From the NCBI GenBank assembly GCA_022844265.1, contig JALHMA010000002.1, positions 16,686 to 70,330 of the forward strand: 53,645 bases of DNA, written 5' to 3'. This DNA is from Saprospiraceae bacterium. GTDB lineage: Bacteria > Bacteroidota > Bacteroidia > Chitinophagales > Saprospiraceae. Below are positions 1 to 7,089 of this stretch, piece by piece. Numbering within the stretch: position 1 is the first letter of the stretch; each line of letters begins with the position of its first letter. The position numbers were made by a program, and so were the translations under genes. The notes under the pieces were generated by a model. It ran no database searches, was not told where the DNA came from, and worked only from the letters and a program-made list of their open reading frames with translations.

Positions 1-30
1 AAAACACTAAAACACATAAATACATAAACA

Positions 31-834
31 ATGAAGTATTATTTTTTCGCCTTTGGCGTATTCATCCTTATCGCCCTTTCGGCCTGTAAACAAGACGGGA
101 AAAGCAGCGGCAATCCGCAGGAACAAACCAATGCCAGCACCCTTTCCGGTTACTGGGTCTCTATTGACTTCTGTACGCGCGCCGGCAAAACCGGCTCTAT
201 CCTCAAGACGATCAATAACAGGAACAAACCTTATGCCTACGCATTGACATTTGACGGTGGAAATCCCGACAGCGTAACCTGCTACAACGGATTTGAAACC
301 TGGAAAATGCACGTGACCTATCGAAAAGATACCCTCGAAATCAAAAATGCCAAAGGGGATCGCTCTGTATATATGGTGTATGACCCGGCCACCAATCAGG
401 ACCTGACCATGTTTGACGGAACGGGTGGAAGTACCCAAATCGACCGGTTTACACTTTCTAAAGCCAAAGTGAAAAACGGATACTCGGCATTCCGGACGGC
501 CATCAATGCCAGTATGATGGCCGGCAATTTTGAATCCGCCGGAAAAGGCGGCGGCCCGGCTCGTTTCGACGTCGACGGCAACATGACCGGCTATAAGGAT
601 TATGACCGCTACGAATTGTGCGCCGGCGGCGATTGTTTTGTAATGGACGACATGGACGTTATTACCCTGCGCAGTTCAAAAAAAGAAGACTCCGAACAAA
701 TGTTCGGCTTTCGTTTCTCCTCTAAAAAGGATAGTCTTTTTCTGTACAACCTCATCAATCAGAACCCCGAGGAAAAAGACGCTTACGCAGTTGGCGGTAT
801 CGCACAGACATTTTTGAGAAAAAATTCCAAATAA
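31..834 (+). CDS. Hypothetical outer-envelope lipoprotein (267 aa)
   Basis: The protein opens with a lipoprotein signal peptide: charged/aromatic start, hydrophobic stretch and a lipobox LSAC with Cys at residue 19, followed by a polar Lys/Ser/Gly/Asn linker. The remaining 235 residues are soluble, with beta-rich character (alternating polar and hydrophobic positions) and two cysteine-containing stretches (FCTRAG, LCAGGDCF). I do not recognise a family. It ends 2 nt before ribH, so the two are probably co-transcribed, but nothing in the protein suggests a riboflavin role. The promoter must lie in or before the 30 nt visible upstream. The gene is intact; a lipoprotein is well supported, a function is not. 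Confidence 0.8.
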   Translation: MKYYFFAFGVFILIALSACKQDGKSSGNPQEQTNASTLSGYWVSIDFCTRAGKTGSILKTINNRNKPYAYALTFDGGNPDSVTCYNGFETWKMHVTYRKDTLEIKNAKGDRSVYMVYDPATNQDLTMFDGTGGSTQIDRFTLSKAKVKNGYSAFRTAINASMMAGNFESAGKGGGPARFDVDGNMTGYKDYDRYELCAGGDCFVMDDMDVITLRSSKKEDSEQMFGFRFSSKKDSLFLYNLINQNPEEKDAYAVGGIAQTFLRKNSK

Positions 835-836
835 CG

Positions 837-1352
837 ATGGCCAGCGCATTAAAAAACCTTTCTTCCTACGATGCTGCAACGATACCTGATGCCGGAGAAC
901 TGGCATTCGGTATCGTCGTAGCCGAATGGAACGCCCATATTACCCACGCCCTGTACGAAGGTTGTTACGATACCTTGCTTAAACACGGCGCAAAACCTGA
1001 AAACATCTATACGGTTCAGGTGCCCGGTTCGTTCGAACTGCCCGCTGGCGCGCGTATCCTGCACGGACAACACAAACTGGATGCCGTTATCTGCCTGGGC
1101 TGTGTCATCAAAGGGGAGACGAGCCACAACGAATACATCAACAATGCCGTCGCACAAGGCCTCACCAGCCTCAGTATCGCCACCGGTAGCCCTTTTATTT
1201 TCGGGGTACTGACACCTAATGACGAACAACAGGCCCTCGACCGGGCCGGCGGTCAGCACGGCAACAAAGGGGTGGAAGCAGCCGTAACGGCTATTCGTAT
1301 GGCGGCGCTGAAGAAAAACCCGGATCAGGAGAAAAGGAAGATCGGGTTTTAG
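837..1352 (+). CDS. ribH: 6,7-dimethyl-8-ribityllumazine synthase
   Basis: Lumazine synthase condenses 5-amino-6-ribitylaminouracil with 3,4-dihydroxy-2-butanone 4-phosphate, the penultimate step of riboflavin synthesis, in the cytoplasm. Family signatures are in order: the N-terminal substrate-binding stretch GIVVAEWNAHIT (24-35), VPGSFELP (62-69), the GxxxxGETxHxxY loop with catalytic His97, TPNDEQQALDRAGG, and the C-terminal helix GNKGVEAAVTAIRMAAL. At 171 aa it is slightly longer than the usual 150-160, with about 18 extra residues at the N terminus. It starts 2 nt after the upstream lipoprotein gene. No other rib gene is in the window and no FMN riboswitch is visible in the short upstream stretch. 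Confidence 0.96.
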   Translation: MASALKNLSSYDAATIPDAGELAFGIVVAEWNAHITHALYEGCYDTLLKHGAKPENIYTVQVPGSFELPAGARILHGQHKLDAVICLGCVIKGETSHNEYINNAVAQGLTSLSIATGSPFIFGVLTPNDEQQALDRAGGQHGNKGVEAAVTAIRMAALKKNPDQEKRKIGF

Positions 1353-1364
1353 GGATGTTGCGCT

Positions 1365-1533
1365 CAAATCCTGTTCAAAATACCAGGCAAAAAAGTCCGA
1401 ACCAGGATTCCAGGGATTAAAAAAAAGGATTTACAGGATGGAATCAGCCTTTGGCTTAACCTTTCCACCGATCCCGGAGCGTACCGCATCCTTTAAATCC
1501 TTGTCAATCCTGCAAATCCTGTTCAAAAATACC
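1365..1533. repeat. Direct repeats of an aggatt-rich intergenic element
   Basis: In the gene-free stretch 1353-1948, the 20-nt word beginning caaatcctgttcaaaa occurs at 1365-1384 and again, with one extra A, at 1513-1533. Between them lie inverted variants (ggatttacaggat against atcctttaaatcc). The element begins 13 nt after the ribH stop. No convincing coding region was seen. Confidence 0.6.
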
Positions 1534-1564
1534 CCGCCGGCATGAAGCGCCGATGCCATGCGCA

Positions 1565-1595
1565 GTGAGGGGGTGACTGGCAGTCACCCCCTCAC
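1565..1595. repeat. Perfect 15-bp hairpin
   Basis: Arms 1565-1579 and 1581-1595 are exact reverse complements (gtgagggggtgactg / cagtcaccccctcac) around a single G. No T-run follows, so it does not look like a classical intrinsic terminator. It may stop or stabilise the ribH transcript, or be a REP-like element. Confidence 0.75.
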
Positions 1596-1620
1596 TTGGT
1601 ACACGGACGGCTTCTCAAGA

Positions 1621-1859
1621 CGGATGAACGCGGATCTTTTCCCTCGTAGCGTGGACGGATTCCGTCAGAATGACAAAAGTAGCGTACACCGTAGAGTGTA
1701 CCACAATTTGGGCTGTTAGCATTAAAATCAAGTCCACTCTACGAGGGAAAAATCCGCGTTCATCCGCCCAATCCGCTCAATCCGCGTTGCCATTAACTCT
1801 ACGAGGGGAAAACGGCGCGAAGCGCAAAAATCCGTTAAAATCAAGTCCACTCTACGAGG
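1621..1859. repeat. Inverted repeat followed by an imperfect tandem copy
   Basis: Segment 1621-1656 is the reverse complement of 1732-1767 with one mismatch and one 1-nt gap (core gtccac-N-ctacgaggg). The 25-nt word beginning ttaaaatcaagtccactc at 1722-1746 recurs exactly at 1835-1859, a 113-nt period. The surrounding aatccgc-type words and three copies of gcgcgaagcgc (near 1815, 1910 and 1932) extend almost to the stop of the OmpA gene at 1949. Open frames here on the plus strand are repeat translations. Confidence 0.7.
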
Positions 1860-1948
1860 AAAAAAATCCGCCTAATCCGCCCAATCCGCGTTGCCATTAT
1901 TCCTACGGGCGCGAAGCGCCTTTATAATATGCGCGAAGCGCAAAACCC

Positions 1949-3742
1949 CTACTTCTTCTCCATCAAAAACAAATTAAACTCCACCCGCCTGTTTTTCGTC
2001 CGGCCCGACGCCGTTTTATTATCGGCGACCGGGCGCGTTTCCCCGAATCCCGCCGATTTCAGGCGGCCTTTGTCGATACCTTTTTTAACCAGGAAATCGA
2101 GGCAGGCAAGGGCGCGTTTTTCCGATAAGATCTGGTTGCTTTTGTCATTGCCGGCGCTGTCCGTATGGCCGTCCATGCTGAGACCATAGTAGGGGTACTT
2201 GGTCAGGATATTGGCAATATCCGTGAGTATTTTGCTGGATTCAGGTTTCAGGACGGCTTTTCCGGTCTGGAATTTGACGGCTTTGACCGCCAGTTCCAGT
2301 TTTTCCCGGTCTTTCTTTTCCACAACCGGACAACCCTTGTTGTCTTTTGGTCCGACGATGGTGGGGCAGAGGTCCAGGGCATCTTCCACGCCGTCATTGT
2401 CGGTATCGGGGCAACCTTTGAATTCGGCTTTGCCGGCCACGAGCAGGCAGGCGTCTAATTTATCTTCCACGCCGTCGCCGTCAGTGTCGCGCACGGGGCA
2501 GCCGTAATAATATTCCAGGGGGCCTTTTTCGGTCGGACAGGCATCCTTGCGGTCTTCTATGCCATCTCCGTCGGTGTCGGGGCAGCCGTTGAATTGTGGC
2601 AGACCCGCCATGGTAGCGCAAGAATCCTTGCGGTCTTCGATGCCGTCGCTATCAGTGTCGGGGCAGCCCTTGAACTGGACCAATCCGGGCAGGGTAGGGC
2701 ACTCGTCGTCCACATCCGGGATACTGTCATTGTCAACATCCTTGATCGGGCAACCGCCTAATGAAACCACGCCGTGTCGGTGCGGGCATTCATCGTCGCG
2801 GTCGGCTATGCCGTCGTGGTCGGCGTCGGGGCAACCCTGGGAGCGGCCGAAGCCGGGGATTTCCGGGCATTTGTCCTGTTTGTCCGCGATGCCGTCGCCG
2901 TCTTTGTCTTTTTTACCAAGCCGGACAGCAATATTCAGTCCGGCGAACCAGTACCAGTCAGGTTTATCAGGATTGCCGGACAGGCTGATGCCATCGAAGT
3001 AGTCGGAAAAAGCAGTGCGGGCGCCCAGTTCCAGACCGATCATCCAGGTTCTGCTAAGGTCGAGGTTGAGTCCTGCGCCCAGGGCCAGGGTCGGTTCATT
3101 TTGACTTTTGCCGCCGATGCGGAGGTCTTCCACTGCTTTTGGCAGCAGACTGGTGCCTTCCAAGTATGTCTGGTCAAAAACGGCTTCCGCTTTGCTGAAA
3201 ACGAAGCCGCCGCCGGCAAACAGATAGGGCGCAAGCATGGATTTGAACTTATTGACCTGCGCAATTTGCCGGTACCTGTCCAGTTCATACACGGTGGTAT
3301 CCACCCTGCGAAAACGTTTTTTCCCAAAAATATCCCATTCCGCCTGTATGGAAAGTTCGGTCACCCTGGTTTCAAACGCGTATTTTCGCTGTTGTCGCCA
3401 GTCATTATCGGTGTAATCCACGTCTTTTGCGGCGATTTTACCAAACAGCAGATTGCCGCGCATGGCCAGGATGGGACACAGGTGCCGGCGGAGAAATATG
3501 CCTGCGGCCGGTTTTAAGCCGGTTGTATTGGAGAGCCGGTCGTTGGACAGATCACCATTGTAACGCATCGTACCCAGCGCAAGTCCGAGTTCGGTCGTTT
3601 TTTCAAAATAACGCGCAGTATCGGCGAAATTAAAAGTCTCTTCTTTGGGCAGGAGACTTGATTTGCCGTTAGGCATTTGCGCCACTGACACCTGGCATAC
3701 CAAAAGCAGCCCAATGGCAGGGAGTTTGAGAATATGGCGCAT
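1949..3742 (-). CDS. OmpA-family outer-membrane protein with seven thrombospondin type 3 repeats
   Basis: A 597-aa envelope protein. A signal peptide ends near VSVAQ (residues 18-22). An N-terminal membrane beta-barrel-like region (about 30-275) resembles PorT/OmpA-type barrels. Seven Ca2+-binding TSP3-type repeats follow (about 279-475), each with a DxDxDGxxDxxDxCP-like loop, ending in a peptidoglycan-binding OmpA C-terminal domain (about 490-595; GHTDSAGNDKSNQILSEKRA and the NRRVEF end). It probably links outer membrane and murein and may bind Ca2+ at the surface or in the periplasm. At the DNA level the TSP3 part (about 2318-2908) is a degenerate tandem repeat. The promoter box lies at 3795-3802. 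Third repeat has DNDSIPD, replacing a Gly. Function inferred from architecture. Confidence 0.93.
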   Translation of the reverse strand: MRHILKLPAIGLLLVCQVSVAQMPNGKSSLLPKEETFNFADTARYFEKTTELGLALGTMRYNGDLSNDRLSNTTGLKPAAGIFLRRHLCPILAMRGNLLFGKIAAKDVDYTDNDWRQQRKYAFETRVTELSIQAEWDIFGKKRFRRVDTTVYELDRYRQIAQVNKFKSMLAPYLFAGGGFVFSKAEAVFDQTYLEGTSLLPKAVEDLRIGGKSQNEPTLALGAGLNLDLSRTWMIGLELGARTAFSDYFDGISLSGNPDKPDWYWFAGLNIAVRLGKKDKDGDGIADKQDKCPEIPGFGRSQGCPDADHDGIADRDDECPHRHGVVSLGGCPIKDVDNDSIPDVDDECPTLPGLVQFKGCPDTDSDGIEDRKDSCATMAGLPQFNGCPDTDGDGIEDRKDACPTEKGPLEYYYGCPVRDTDGDGVEDKLDACLLVAGKAEFKGCPDTDNDGVEDALDLCPTIVGPKDNKGCPVVEKKDREKLELAVKAVKFQTGKAVLKPESSKILTDIANILTKYPYYGLSMDGHTDSAGNDKSNQILSEKRALACLDFLVKKGIDKGRLKSAGFGETRPVADNKTASGRTKNRRVEFNLFLMEKK

Positions 3743-3794
3743 ATCGGATTTATATTGTGTAGAAAAAATGAGTAAACGGATTAACCCTTCCGGG

Positions 3795-3802
3795 CAAAAG
3801 TA
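3795..3802 (-). promoter_or_regulatory. Bacteroidota -7 box (TACTTTTG) of the OmpA/TSP3 gene
   Basis: Reads TACTTTTG on the minus strand, matching the TAnnTTTG consensus, with a TTG 22 nt further upstream (3825-3827) as possible -33 element. The box ends 52 nt before the ATG. Confidence 0.6.
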
Positions 3803-3871
3803 ACAATACCTGCCAGCGATTTGACAATTTAGCGCCGTAAGAAGCCAAGTTCTGTCGTATATATTACTGTT

Positions 3872-3979
3872 AATGATGAATGATGAGCGATGAATGATGA
3901 ATATTTGGCCTGACTGGTGAAGTGAATTTCGTTTATTTTCTTTTTACACTATGCGATTCATCATTCATCATTCATCATT
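3872..3979. repeat. Heptad palindrome (atgaatg family)
   Basis: Left arm 3872-3901 and right arm 3956-3979 are inverted copies of repeated atgaatg heptads, differing by a short insertion (gcgatga) in the left arm. The loop is unique. The right arm directly abuts the promoter box of the MBL gene, in a divergent intergenic space. Confidence 0.75.
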
Positions 3980-3987
3980 TACCTTCG
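3980..3987 (+). promoter_or_regulatory. -7 box (TACCTTCG) immediately before the MBL hydrolase start
   Basis: TACCTTCG ends only 5 nt before the ATG at 3993, implying a leaderless or nearly leaderless mRNA. It excludes the in-frame ATG at 3951 as the real start. Confidence 0.55.
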
Positions 3988-3992
3988 CCCCC

Positions 3993-4850
3993 ATGAAACT
4001 GACTGTTATTCCAGCCGGCACCTTAAAACTCGATGGCGGCGCCATGTTCGGAGTTGTTCCCCGCACGATGTGGTCGAAACTAAACCCGCCGGATGAGCAA
4101 AATCTGTGCACCTGGGCCATGCGCACCTTGCTTGTCCAAACGGCAGATCGCAACATCCTCATCGATACCGGGGTCGGTAACAAGCAGGATGACAAATTTC
4201 GTACCCATTTCAAACCGGAGGGGCCAAATGCGTTATTTGATTCCTTGCGTAAGGCCGGGTTGGAACGGAATGACATCACGGATGTTTTTCTGACGCACCT
4301 TCATTTTGACCACTGCGGCGGCGCGCTCTGGAAAAACGAAACCTCAAATGAAGTGGAATTATCTTTTCCCCGGGCTACATACTGGTCGAACGAGCGCCAT
4401 TTTAAATGGGCCATGCAGCCCAATGACCGCGAAAAAGCCTCATTTCTGCAAGAAAACTTCCTGCCCCTGTATGAAAAAGGCAGGCTCCGGTTTTTGCCGG
4501 TCAAACAAAACGAAGTCTTTCTGCCCGGATTCCGGGTGCGTTTTTATTACGGCCATACCGAGGCGATGATGGCGCCGCTGCTGCAAACGGATAGGGGCGA
4601 ACTGCTGTATTGCGCCGACGCCATGCCCTCTCAATGGCATATCGGAATGCCCTACATCATGGCGTACGACGTACGACCGCTGCTTACGATGCAGGAAAAA
4701 GCGAAGATGCTGGAGGAAGCGGTTCGCAAAAAACAAATCCTGTTTTTTGAACACGATCCGGTAGCGGAATGCGGCAGGGTGCGGCGTGAAGCGAATGGGC
4801 GGATTGTGCTTGACCGGGCAGGCGCGTTGTCGGATTTACTCCATTTTTGA
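3993..4850 (+). CDS. MBL-fold metallo-hydrolase
   Basis: A 285-aa cytoplasmic metallo-beta-lactamase-fold hydrolase. The metal-binding signature THLHFDHCGG (H102, H104, D106, H107) is intact; further candidate ligands are in the YYGHTEAMMAP segment and in FFEHDP near the C terminus. The N-terminal part (VQTADRNILIDTGVGNK) is typical of MBL proteins related to quorum-quenching lactonases and to YtnP-like enzymes. The substrate is unknown. The ATG at 3993 is preferred because it follows the promoter box; 14 more codons are open upstream but fall in the heptad repeat. Its 3' end overlaps the convergent lipoprotein gene by 15 nt. Confidence 0.93.
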   Translation: MKLTVIPAGTLKLDGGAMFGVVPRTMWSKLNPPDEQNLCTWAMRTLLVQTADRNILIDTGVGNKQDDKFRTHFKPEGPNALFDSLRKAGLERNDITDVFLTHLHFDHCGGALWKNETSNEVELSFPRATYWSNERHFKWAMQPNDREKASFLQENFLPLYEKGRLRFLPVKQNEVFLPGFRVRFYYGHTEAMMAPLLQTDRGELLYCADAMPSQWHIGMPYIMAYDVRPLLTMQEKAKMLEEAVRKKQILFFEHDPVAECGRVRREANGRIVLDRAGALSDLLHF

Positions 4851-5201
4851 AAAAAACAGCACCTGCTCTTTTTCTGCGCGCTGCATTTTTAGTTTCAGCG
4901 AATCTTCTGTCAACAACAGGATTTTCAAGGCGCGTTCTTCCGCATCACGCCTGGTGGAATCGCGCAAAAACAGGTAACTGGAAGATGTTCGGAATGCGCC
5001 TTTTTCCCGGTACAATCCGATAGAGCGAAATTCATAAACCCGGTTGGGGTGCAGCACCAATCCAACTGAATCCAGCGGCACCGGTATGGCTTGCCCGTCC
5101 TGGTAATAGCCGGTCAGCCGCCAGGCGCCTTCCAGCAGCCGGGCATCGGGAGCGCAGGCGCTGATAAATGTTAAGCTGCCCAACAAAAAAATCCATTTCA
5201 T
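4836..5201 (-). CDS. Small lipoprotein, lipocalin-like (121 aa)
   Basis: Signal peptide with lipobox ISAC (Cys16). The following 100 residues begin with LLEGAWRLTGYYQDG, the type of opening (GxWxLxG) found in small Bacteroidota lipocalin-like domains, and then run as alternating beta strands (YEFRSIGLYREKGAF, SYLFLRDST, LKILLLTEDSLKLKM). A small beta-barrel that may bind a hydrophobic ligand is a reasonable guess; the family is not certain. The gene converges on and overlaps the MBL gene by 15 nt. Promoter box at 5222-5229. Confidence 0.82.
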   Translation of the reverse strand: MKWIFLLGSLTFISACAPDARLLEGAWRLTGYYQDGQAIPVPLDSVGLVLHPNRVYEFRSIGLYREKGAFRTSSSYLFLRDSTRRDAEERALKILLLTEDSLKLKMQRAEKEQVLFFSKME

Positions 5202-5221
5202 GTTTTGTGCGTTTAAGAGGG

Positions 5222-5229
5222 CGAAGGTA
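5222..5229 (-). promoter_or_regulatory. -7 box (TACCTTCG) of the small lipoprotein gene
   Basis: TACCTTCG on the minus strand, ending 20 nt before the ATG at 5201. Confidence 0.55.
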
Positions 5230-5231
5230 AA

Positions 5232-5306
5232 AGGAATGAGGGAATGAGGAATGACCGAGCGTTATGTCGGACATAACGCTCGGTCATTCCTCATTCCCTC
5301 ATTCCT
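5232..5306. repeat. Perfect 37-bp palindrome with heptad arms (ggaatga / accgagc core)
   Basis: Arms 5232-5268 and 5270-5306 are exact reverse complements with a single base between them. Outer arms are ggaatga-type repeats; the inner core (accgagcgttatgtc) is shared with the palindrome at 36094-36194. It sits between two divergent genes and directly behind the -7 box at 5222. Confidence 0.95.
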
Positions 5307-5355
5307 AATCAATTCCTGACCCATGTATTTTTTATCAATTTTTCCGCTGCTACCC

Positions 5356-6225
5356 ATGCGTTTACACCTGTTTTTATACCTGATTGCCTCATTTTTAATG
5401 CCTGTCTCCTGCGTTAAACCCAAAATATACAAAGCCGAACTGTCGGCCCGCAGCGCTGCGGAAGCCCGGGAAAAGGTGCTGGTAAAGGAACTGGGCGACC
5501 GGAAAAACGAAACCGCCACCCTGATAAAACAAGTGGGCGATCTTAACCGGACGATCGGCGTACAGGAAAATGAAATCAGTAACCTGCGCAGCGAACTGTC
5601 CAACCGCACCCAGGTTATGGGTGCATCTTCCAGCAGATTAGCCAACGAAAAGGCAGAACTGGAAAAAGAACTGACTGCCAAAAATATACTGCTGAACCAA
5701 CGGGAAGAGACGCTGCTGCGCATTCGCGATGCGCAGGCGGATCGGAAAAAATTAATAGACGAAATGGATGCCGCGCTGGCAAGCGCCTATGCGCCATTTA
5801 TCGAATCCGGCGTCACGGTTACCATAAACAACGAAACGGTATTGCTGACTTTGCCAGACAAAAGCCTTTTTGATGATAAAGCCCTGAATATCAGTACTTC
5901 CGGCAAAGAATTATTGATGCCTTTGGCAGCATTTCTGGCCGCGCGGCCCAGCCTCGACGTGGATGTGGTGGCATATACGGACAATATACTTCCGCCCAAG
6001 GAAAAATCACTGAAAGATACATGGGACTGGAGTTTGCAGCGGGCAACCAACCTCACCCGCCTGCTGATCCGCGAATTCAACATCAACGCCAACCAATTGA
6101 CGCCCGTCGGGCGCGGCGAATTTTATCCGGTCACATCGAATGAAACGCCGGAAGGGCGGCAAAAAAACCGTAGAACGGTGGTGGCGTTACGCCCGGCATT
6201 GCCTGCTGTGCCTAATGCGGAGTAA
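5356..6225 (+). CDS. OmpA-family lipoprotein with coiled-coil stalk
   Basis: A 289-aa protein. From the ATG at 5356 it has a lipoprotein signal peptide with MPVSC (Cys19); an ATG 11 codons upstream is in frame but spoils the signal peptide. Residues about 25-135 form a long charged coiled coil with heptad-like Leu/Ala spacing, followed by an OmpA-type peptidoglycan-binding domain (about 150-280: ALNISTSGKELLMPLAAFL, VVAYTDN, LSLQRATNL-like helix, GRGEFYPVTSNETPEGRQKNRR). It probably anchors the outer membrane to peptidoglycan through a rod-like spacer. Similar architecture is common in Bacteroidota. Confidence 0.92.
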   Translation: MRLHLFLYLIASFLMPVSCVKPKIYKAELSARSAAEAREKVLVKELGDRKNETATLIKQVGDLNRTIGVQENEISNLRSELSNRTQVMGASSSRLANEKAELEKELTAKNILLNQREETLLRIRDAQADRKKLIDEMDAALASAYAPFIESGVTVTINNETVLLTLPDKSLFDDKALNISTSGKELLMPLAAFLAARPSLDVDVVAYTDNILPPKEKSLKDTWDWSLQRATNLTRLLIREFNINANQLTPVGRGEFYPVTSNETPEGRQKNRRTVVALRPALPAVPNAE

Positions 6226-6260
6226 AATGGCAAACAAGGGCCATCTTGAATTTTTTATTG

Positions 6261-6353
6261 GTAGCACGGCCTTCACGCCGTCGGTATAGCGCCTTTTAAG
6301 GCGGTTTAACTGGCATAAATGCCCTTGTCCCGACGGCCTGAAGGCCATGCTAC
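6261..6353. repeat. Imperfect inverted repeat with 24-bp arms
   Basis: Arms 6261-6284 and 6330-6353 are reverse complements with two mismatches (gtagcacggccttca... / ...tgaaggccatgctac). The right arm stops 8 nt before the acidic small gene's stop codon. The loop contains a further short hairpin (cgccttttaaggcg). Confidence 0.8.
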
Positions 6354-6360
6354 AAATTCC

Positions 6361-6522
6361 TTATTCGCTCACTTCTTCCTCGTCACTTTCCTCTGCTTCT
6401 TCCGTTTCCTCTTCCTCATCAGACGTATCTTCATCGTCTGCACCGATCATTTCTACGGATTCAATTTCCTCGTCAGATACTTCAAGGTTTTCTACTGGTT
6501 CGATTTCTTCAAAATTGAGCAT
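6361..6522 (-). CDS. Very acidic small protein (53 aa)
   Basis: Minus-strand frame ATG at 6522 to TAA at 6361. Opens MLNFEEIEPVENLEV and ends in a run of Glu/Asp/Ser/Thr; about half of all residues are Asp or Glu and there is no Lys or Arg. No signal peptide or membrane segment. The plus-strand Ser-rich frame over the same DNA is its shadow. The next gene upstream on the same strand encodes a second acidic protein with a similar opening (MHFLEKIELHDL), suggesting a duplicated pair. Low-complexity composition makes coding status less certain, but the shared start pattern favours it. Role unknown. Confidence 0.6.
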   Translation of the reverse strand: MLNFEEIEPVENLEVSDEEIESVEMIGADDEDTSDEEEETEEAEESDEEEVSE

Positions 6523-6636
6523 GGTTTCAAATGTTAGAAATGATAAATGGTGAACTTACACCGCAAAGCACGCATTGAAATGTTGCCTTAATTTTGCGTG
6601 CAGGTTAAGTTGCCATGAATTTAAAACATCATCCCC

Positions 6637-6657
6637 CATTCCTCATCCCTCATTCCT
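6637..6657. repeat. Solo heptad run (cattcct/catccct)
   Basis: Three heptads of the same type as the arms at 36.1 kb, without an opposite arm, running right into the stop codon of the acidic protein gene (6656-6658). Confidence 0.6.
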
Positions 6658-6913
6658 ATATCTCATCCTCATCTTCCAACCCTTCATCCAGGTCATACTC
6701 ATCTTCTTCACCTTCTTCTTCTAAGGCAAAGCCGTCATCCAAATCGTCATCACCCAGACCCAGGCTATCTTCGTCTTCTTCAAATTCTTCATCCAGACCG
6801 TATTCTTCTTCTTCCATTTCTTCGGCATCCAATTCGTCATCGAGTTGGTTTATAACGGTTTGGCTTTCAAAGTCGTAAAGATCATGTAGTTCGATTTTTT
6901 CTAAAAAGTGCAT
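6656..6913 (-). CDS. Very acidic small protein (85 aa)
   Basis: Starts MHFLEKIELHDLYDFESQTVI, then becomes almost purely acidic (EEMEEEEYGLDEEFEEDED, DDDLDD and so on) to the end, with regularly spaced Tyr/Phe/Leu. Estimated pI is extremely low. No signal peptide, so cytoplasmic. The aromatic-spaced acidic pattern resembles histone-chaperone-like or DNA-mimic tails, but there is no sequence evidence for that. It is followed on the same strand by the 53-aa acidic gene. The stop codon is fused to a heptad repeat. Confidence 0.68.
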   Translation of the reverse strand: MHFLEKIELHDLYDFESQTVINQLDDELDAEEMEEEEYGLDEEFEEDEDSLGLGDDDLDDGFALEEEGEEDEYDLDEGLEDEDEI

Positions 6914-6954
6914 GGCTTTTTTATTTTAAGTTGAACAATAACAGGGGTGAGATG

Positions 6955-7087
6955 AGTTATGAGTTATGAGTTATGAGTTATGAGTTATTGGAGTTTCAGG
7001 CTGGAATGGGAAAATGAAGTATGCATTCTTTCTCATTCCAGCCTGAAACTCCAATAACTCATAACTCATCACTCATAACTCATAACT
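6955..7087. repeat. 59-bp palindrome, heptad arms (agttatg) with gtttcaggc core
   Basis: Arms 6955-7013 and 7029-7087 are reverse complements with two mismatches; loop 7014-7028. Five agttatg heptads form the outer arm, then a core containing gtttcaggc (6993-7001). The word agtatgcat spans the loop (7018-7026). Core and loop word recur in the palindrome at 50296-50407. The right arm ends 2 nt before the OPT stop codon. Confidence 0.95.
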
Positions 7088-7089
7088 AC

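Noticed and set aside
1-30. FMN riboswitch upstream of ribH or the first lipoprotein
   Set aside because: Only 30 nt are visible and no conserved RFN words were seen.
1670-2189. Two open frames downstream of ribH
   Set aside because: They run over direct and inverted repeats and the antisense of the OmpA stop region; composition follows the repeat words rather than a protein pattern.
2774-3517. 247-codon frame antisense to the OmpA/TSP3 gene
   Set aside because: Shadow of a well-supported gene; residues show no family or start pattern.
6347-6553. Ser-rich plus-strand frames over 6.3-6.9 kb
   Set aside because: They are the antisense of acidic coding sequences (GAA/GAT reads as Ser-type codons in reverse).
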